NCBI GenBank assembly: GCA_005889445.1
Contig: VBGS01000085.1
Coordinates: 1-13,339 of the forward strand
DNA: 13,339 bases
Reading direction: 5' to 3'
DNA from: Chloroflexota bacterium
GTDB lineage: Bacteria; Chloroflexota; Limnocylindria; P2-11E
Shown: positions 12,900 through 13,339 of the stretch, piece by piece
Layout of the letters: the number at the start of each line of letters is the position of its first letter
How positions within the stretch are numbered: the stretch's first letter is position 1
Notes under the pieces: generated by a model
What the model saw: only the letters and a program-made list of their open reading frames with translations
Told to the model about the DNA's origin: nothing
Databases searched by the model: none
Program-made: the position numbers and the translations under genes

Positions 12900-13339
12900 A
12901 TGTTCGGGCCACTTCTCGTCGGTATGAAAGTGACGCTGCGTCCCGGTCGCGAAAGTGACGCGGAGTGTTTCGTGCGCTGGTTCGCGGATGTCGACGTGAT
13001 CCGGCATCTCGGGCGTCGCATGGCGGTCGCGCTGTATCAGGAGCACGAGTTCCTGAAGAAGATCGGCGAATCGAAGAACGACGTGTGGTGGATGATCGAA
13101 GCCGGGTCGCGCCCGATCGGGGCAACTGGGATCCATGGCATCAATTGGCTCGACGCGAACGGAATGACCGGGATCATGATCGGCGAGAAGGACGAGTGGG
13201 GGAAAGGGAACGCCACCGAGGCGATGGCCCTTCGCACGCGCTACGCGTTCCGAGAGCTGAACCTGCACAAGCTGATGACCGAGGTCGAGATCGAGAACGT
13301 CGCGAGCCGCAGGGCGCTCGAACGTAACGGTTACCGGAC
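12900..13339 (+). CDS. GNAT family N-acetyltransferase, RimJ/RimL-like (3' end cut by window)
   Basis: 146 codons are visible and the frame is open to the window end. It begins MFGPLLVGMKVTLRPGRESD, the family N-terminus, continues with RPIGATGIHGINW (71-83), the acetyl-CoA loop IGEKDEWGKGNATEAM (94-109) and the LHKLMTEVEIENVASRRALE stretch typical of Acetyltransf_3 proteins, ending just before the last strand. It would transfer acetyl from acetyl-CoA to a protein N-terminus or small amine; the acceptor is unknown. The ATG at 12900 is the first in frame after the TATTCT element; the ATG at 12924 is an alternative. Divergent from the beta-CASP gene. Confidence 0.92.
   Translation, partial: MFGPLLVGMKVTLRPGRESDAECFVRWFADVDVIRHLGRRMAVALYQEHEFLKKIGESKNDVWWMIEAGSRPIGATGIHGINWLDANGMTGIMIGEKDEWGKGNATEAMALRTRYAFRELNLHKLMTEVEIENVASRRALERNGYR

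Noticed and set aside
1..13339. CRISPR, tRNA, rRNA, insertion sequences, prophage or classic defence genes
   Set aside because: Looked for direct repeats, cloverleaf-like and transposase motifs by eye; none seen. All genes are core or ordinary accessory functions.

Overview
GC-rich chromosomal segment with gene-dense coding, short or overlapping junctions, frequent GTG starts and little intergenic DNA. The order rplU-rpmA-rpmE-DUF1385-prfA, the large share of membrane proteins and an apparently monoderm-style ABC/adaptor export operon point to an uncultured GC-rich bacterium, most likely Chloroflexota (Limnocylindria/Dormibacteria-like). This is inferred from gene order and protein style; there is no rRNA gene to confirm it. 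I see no rRNA, tRNA, CRISPR array, IS element or phage gene, and no gene-free stretch longer than about 110 bp.

Left block (1-4192, minus strand): a tightly coupled operon read right to left. It encodes an ECF sigma factor, a two-helix membrane protein that is probably its anti-sigma factor, a six-helix membrane protein, a very long HlyD/MacA/YknX-type adaptor with a signal anchor, and a MacB/YknY-type ABC ATPase cut by the window edge. A sigmaW-like promoter (GAAAC, 17 bp, GGTA) lies just upstream of the sigma gene, so the operon may control itself. The layout recalls Bacillus yknWXYZ, which is controlled by the ECF factor SigW, but here the sigma gene is built into the operon.

Centre left (4245-6129, plus): a small metallo-beta-lactamase-fold protein with a changed metal motif, transcribed divergently from the sigma gene, then a 12-helix membrane protein resembling the heme-copper oxidase subunit I/NnrS group.

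Centre (6130-9853, plus): a strong terminator hairpin, a promoter, a leader with a second terminator-like hairpin, then the translation operon rplU, rpmA, rpmE, a DUF1385/YqhQ membrane protein (apparently CTG-initiated), prfA (RF1), a small membrane protein and a DinB-like protein.

Right block (9896-13339): a helical-repeat regulator ending in a LuxR-like helix-turn-helix (plus), a beta-CASP metallo-beta-lactamase RNase-like protein (minus, stop codons overlapping convergently), and a divergent, right-truncated GNAT acetyltransferase (plus). Several transcription units have a TA-rich -10-like hexamer 6-11 nt before the start codon, suggesting leaderless mRNAs.
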